From contig JAJYTH010000010.1 in the NCBI GenBank assembly GCA_021793175.1, positions 1 to 55,955 on the forward strand: a stretch of DNA of 55,955 nt, read 5' to 3'. Position numbers and translations under genes: made by a program. Every line of letters starts with the position of its first letter. Within the stretch, counting starts at the first letter, position 1. The DNA comes from Actinomycetes bacterium. GTDB taxonomy: Bacteria; Actinomycetota; Actinomycetes; Mycobacteriales; Pseudonocardiaceae. The notes under the pieces are model-generated. The model saw only the letters and a program-made list of their open reading frames with translations, ran no database searches and was not told the DNA's origin. Shown here one piece after another: positions 53,305 to 55,955 of this stretch.

Positions 53305-54153
53305 ATGTTGGCGAGCCAACGCCGGTCGCGGATTCTGGAGGAGCTCCGCCGGTCCGGTGCCGTGCGGGTGAGCGCACTCGTCGAGCGACTCGGCGTATCC
53401 GACATGACCGTGCGCCGCGACCTCGAAGTGCTGGCGCAGCAGGGACAGTTGCAGAAGGTGCACGGCGGCGCAGTCCTGCCGGGCGGGCGCAGTACCGAGG
53501 AACCCGGGTTCGCGGCAAAGTCGAACCGGGAGAACGCCGAGAAGTTCGTCATCGCCTCCGAGGCGTTGCGGTTCGTGGAACCGGGCATGGCGGTGGGGCT
53601 GTCCGCCGGCACCACGACGTGGACGTTCGCCCAGCTGCTGTGCGACCTGCCGGACATCACCGTCGTCACCAATTCCGTACAGGTCGCGGATCTGTTCTCC
53701 AGCCGACCCCGTGCCGACCAGACCGTAGTCCTCACCGGAGGCATCCGCACACCGTCGGAGGCGCTGGTCGGTCCGTTCGCGGTCACCGCCATCCGGTCGG
53801 TGAACCTCGACATCATGTTCATGGGCGTGCACGGCATGGACGTGCGTAGCGGCTTCACCACCCCCAATCTCATGGAGGCCGAGACGGACCGCGCGTTCGT
53901 GGAGGCGTCCCGCCGGTTCGTGGTACTCGCCGACCACACCAAGTACGGCGTACTGGGCATCAGCACCATCGCCGACATCGAGGCGGCCGATGTGCTCATC
54001 ACCGATTCCGGCCTCGCTCCCGAACACCGTCAGGCTCTGCGGGACCGTGTCGGCGAACTCATCGTGGCAGAGGTCGCGGGTGGTTCGAGCGACGTGAACA
54101 CCGCGGCGGCGAGCGAGATGAACCCTCCTCAGGAAAGCGAGCCCAGCGCATGA
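53305..54153 (+). CDS. DeoR/GlpR-family transcriptional regulator
   Basis: 282 aa. HTH at the start (SQRRSRILEELRRSGAVRVS; LGVSDMTVRRDLEVLAQQGQ; KVHGGAV) and a DeoRC sugar-phosphate sensing domain (GLSAGTTTWTFAQLL; VLTGGIRTPSEALVGPFAV; VVLADHTKYG). ATG 53305 with GGAGGG upstream. Its stop overlaps the galactokinase ATG (ATGA), so it probably represses its own operon and responds to a galactose-pathway phosphate. Confidence 0.93.
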   Translation: MLASQRRSRILEELRRSGAVRVSALVERLGVSDMTVRRDLEVLAQQGQLQKVHGGAVLPGGRSTEEPGFAAKSNRENAEKFVIASEALRFVEPGMAVGLSAGTTTWTFAQLLCDLPDITVVTNSVQVADLFSSRPRADQTVVLTGGIRTPSEALVGPFAVTAIRSVNLDIMFMGVHGMDVRSGFTTPNLMEAETDRAFVEASRRFVVLADHTKYGVLGISTIADIEAADVLITDSGLAPEHRQALRDRVGELIVAEVAGGSSDVNTAAASEMNPPQESEPSA

Positions 54154-55367
54154 CCAGGAACACCGAGAACTCCGGAAACACCGGGAACGCAGGAAACACA
54201 GGAAGCACAGCCACCCTGCTCGACATCACCGAGGTGTCCACGGCTTTCGTCACCGCCTTCGGCCGGCAGCCCGACGGCGTGTGGTCCGCCCCGGGCCGGG
54301 TGAACGTCATCGGCGAGCACACGGATTACAACGACGGTTTCGTGCTGCCCATGGCACTTCCCCAAGGCGTGCACGCGGCGGTTGCCCGGACGGAGAGCTC
54401 CCGGATACGCATGCTGTCGCTGCAGGAACCGGATTCCCCGGTGACCGTCGACCTCGATGCCGCCCCGGGTGAGGTCACCGGCTGGTCCGCCTACCTCGCC
54501 GGTGTGGTGTGGAGTCTGCGGGCGGCCGGATACGCCGTCGGTGGTGTCGACATCGCCGTGGACGGCAACGTCCCGGCCGGTGCGGGGCTGTCGTCCTCGG
54601 CGGCTTTGGAATGCGCGGTGGCCTACGCGCTGAACGACCTGTTCGACCTGCGGATCGAGGCCAGCGAACTCGCGCGGTTGGCTCAGCGGGCGGAGAACGA
54701 CTTCGTGGGGATGCCGTGCGGGGTGATGGACCAGATGGCGTCCATGACGTGCACGGCGGGCCACCTGCTGTTCCTGGACACTCGGTCGATGGTCACCGAG
54801 CAGGTGCCGTTCGATCCGACCGAACAGGGCCGCACGCTGCTCGTGATCGACACCCGTGCCCCGCACCGGTTGGTCGACGGCGAGTACGCCGAGCGTCGCC
54901 GGACGTGCGAGGACGCGGCCGCGGCCCTGGGTGTCACCGCTTTGCGAGACGTCTCCGCCGAGGACCTTCCCGCCGTACTGTCACGGCTGGACGACGACGT
55001 GCAGCGCCGCCGCGTGCGGCACGTCGTCACCGAGAACACCCGGGTGACGGAGGTCGTGCGCAAGCTGCGGGACGGGGACCTCGACGGCATCGGACCGCTG
55101 CTCACCGCCTCCCATGTCTCGCTGCGGGACGACTACGAGGTCACCGTGGGGGAACTCGACACGGCCGTGGACGCCGCACTCGACGCGGGCGCGCTGGGCG
55201 CCCGGATGACCGGTGGCGGTTTCGGCGGTTGTGTGATCGCGCTCGTGCCGAGCGACCGCGCCGACTCGGTGGTCGACGCGGTCCGTACGGCGTTCGACAA
55301 GGCGGGCTACAGCGAGCCGCGGGCATTCACCGCCGTCCCGGCCCAGGGAGCGCGCCGCGTCCGCTGA
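54150..55367 (+). CDS. galK: Galactokinase
   Basis: 405 aa GHMP kinase: galactose + ATP to galactose-1-phosphate. Substrate signature APGRVNVIGEHTDYNDGFVL, ATP loop VPAGAGLSSSAALECAVAY, and RMTGGGFGGCVIAL. The first 20 residues are an Asn/Gly/Thr repeat (NTGNAGNTGS) coded by a short imperfect DNA repeat and not part of the usual family. Coupled to the DeoR gene. No galT/galE follows. Confidence 0.96.
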   Translation: MTRNTENSGNTGNAGNTGSTATLLDITEVSTAFVTAFGRQPDGVWSAPGRVNVIGEHTDYNDGFVLPMALPQGVHAAVARTESSRIRMLSLQEPDSPVTVDLDAAPGEVTGWSAYLAGVVWSLRAAGYAVGGVDIAVDGNVPAGAGLSSSAALECAVAYALNDLFDLRIEASELARLAQRAENDFVGMPCGVMDQMASMTCTAGHLLFLDTRSMVTEQVPFDPTEQGRTLLVIDTRAPHRLVDGEYAERRRTCEDAAAALGVTALRDVSAEDLPAVLSRLDDDVQRRRVRHVVTENTRVTEVVRKLRDGDLDGIGPLLTASHVSLRDDYEVTVGELDTAVDAALDAGALGARMTGGGFGGCVIALVPSDRADSVVDAVRTAFDKAGYSEPRAFTAVPAQGARRVR

Positions 55368-55379
55368 GCCGGGCCGGTG

Positions 55380-55955
55380 TCAGCTCCGCGCCAACTCGGC
55401 GACCTCCTCCTTCGTCAGCGCCCTGTCGAAGACGCGGACCTCGTCCACGTCACCACGCAGGTGGTCCACCTGCTCCCCGCCGTACTGGGCACGCCCGATC
55501 ACCGTGTTGCCGCTGCCCTCCTGGGGTGTGCACGCGCTTTCGTGTTCCGCCGGCTCGCCGTCCACGTAGAGCGAGAGCGTGCCCGCCCGCGCGTCACGCA
55601 CCCCGGTGAGGTGGTACCAGCGTCCGGGTTCGGGTTTCTCCGACGACAACGCCCGCAGCCCGGCGTAGCTGAAGGCCCACCGTTGGTCCTGGCCGGAGTA
55701 CTGGAGGAAGAAGGCGCTGTCGGTGCCGGTGTCCTGACTGACCACGGTCTGGAATCCGTCACCGGCCTCGTCGAGTCTCACCCATGCCGACACCGAGTAG
55801 TCTCCCGCGGTGTCCACCAGCGCCGCCCCGGTGTCGGCCTCCCCCGCACCGTCGAAGGACACAGCGCCACCACGCACACCGTCCGTCCATTCGGCACCGG
55901 TGAGCGTGGCGTCGGCGTCACCGACGGCGTCGGTGGCCACCGATCCGGAACCGTC
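55380..55955 (-). CDS. LamG-domain protein, C-terminal part (5' end outside window)
   Basis: 192 codons to the right edge, still open at the edge. LamG/concanavalin-like jelly roll: AVSFDGAGEADTGAALVDTA, YSVSAWVRLDEAGDGFQTVV, RWYHLTGVRDARAGTLSLYV and GDVDEVRVFDRALTKEEVAE. Such modules end secreted glycoside hydrolases or adhesins. Converges on galK (12 bp gap), so a galactoside-degrading enzyme would fit, but that is a guess. Confidence 0.88.
   Translation of the reverse strand, partial: DGSGSVATDAVGDADATLTGAEWTDGVRGGAVSFDGAGEADTGAALVDTAGDYSVSAWVRLDEAGDGFQTVVSQDTGTDSAFFLQYSGQDQRWAFSYAGLRALSSEKPEPGRWYHLTGVRDARAGTLSLYVDGEPAEHESACTPQEGSGNTVIGRAQYGGEQVDHLRGDVDEVRVFDRALTKEEVAELARS

Overview
The window is high-GC actinomycete chromosome. 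The gene families (YlxR between NusA and IF-2, DUF4429-SHOCT, DUF6292, DUF4439 proteins, many GTG/TTG starts, ATGA overlaps) point to Pseudonocardiaceae (Amycolatopsis, Saccharomonospora or Prauserella type). The genus is inferred. I saw no tRNA, rRNA, CRISPR array or insertion sequence.

Left part (1-25 kb) is ordinary chromosome. It starts with the leftward rimP-nusA-ylxR-infB translation/transcription operon (infB loses only its last few codons at the window edge). Next come a ferritin-like lipoprotein, envelope proteins including two tandem PH-domain proteins, a CapA lipoprotein, a metallo-beta-lactamase-fold hydrolase, a divergent sigma-70 factor, ChaB, a 5'-truncated AraC gene, a frameshifted secreted protein, an isocitrate/isopropylmalate dehydrogenase-like enzyme, a tyrosine phosphatase, a DUF4429-SHOCT protein, gamma-glutamyltransferase, a TAXI-TRAP transporter, and an NSS transporter with its 38-aa MetS-type subunit.

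Centre (about 25.7-50.2 kb) is the important part: a contiguous biosynthetic island that I read as an undescribed ribosomal peptide system. Three paralogous small genes each encode exactly 86 aa, with similar ends and a variable hydrophobic middle (38062-38322, 38575-38835, 44383-44643). Around them are two copies of an SdpA-like/SdpB-like (HTTM) pair, each with its own alpha/beta hydrolase. There are also an ABC exporter, a second ABC transporter, a halogenase-like flavoprotein, two acyl-CoA-dehydrogenase-fold flavoproteins (one fused to an SRPBCC domain), and a catalytic plus non-catalytic M16 peptidase pair. Sugar genes are present too: two glycosyltransferases, a DesVIII-type P450-like activator without the haem cysteine, a TylM1/DesVI-type N,N-dimethyltransferase, an FdtA/Tyl1a-type ketoisomerase and another methyltransferase. 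Two paralogous 231-aa LuxR regulators with degenerate receiver domains sit at operon ends. Strong hairpins follow two precursor genes. My reading is that a hydrophobic, internally excised SDP-like peptide is made, oxidised and possibly glycosylated with a dimethylamino-deoxysugar, cut and exported. Only the gene families and arrangement are seen; the product is inference.

Right part (50.3-55.9 kb) returns to ordinary genes: DUF6292, a secreted SGNH hydrolase, glutathione peroxidase, a DeoR regulator coupled to galactokinase, and the end of a LamG-domain protein.
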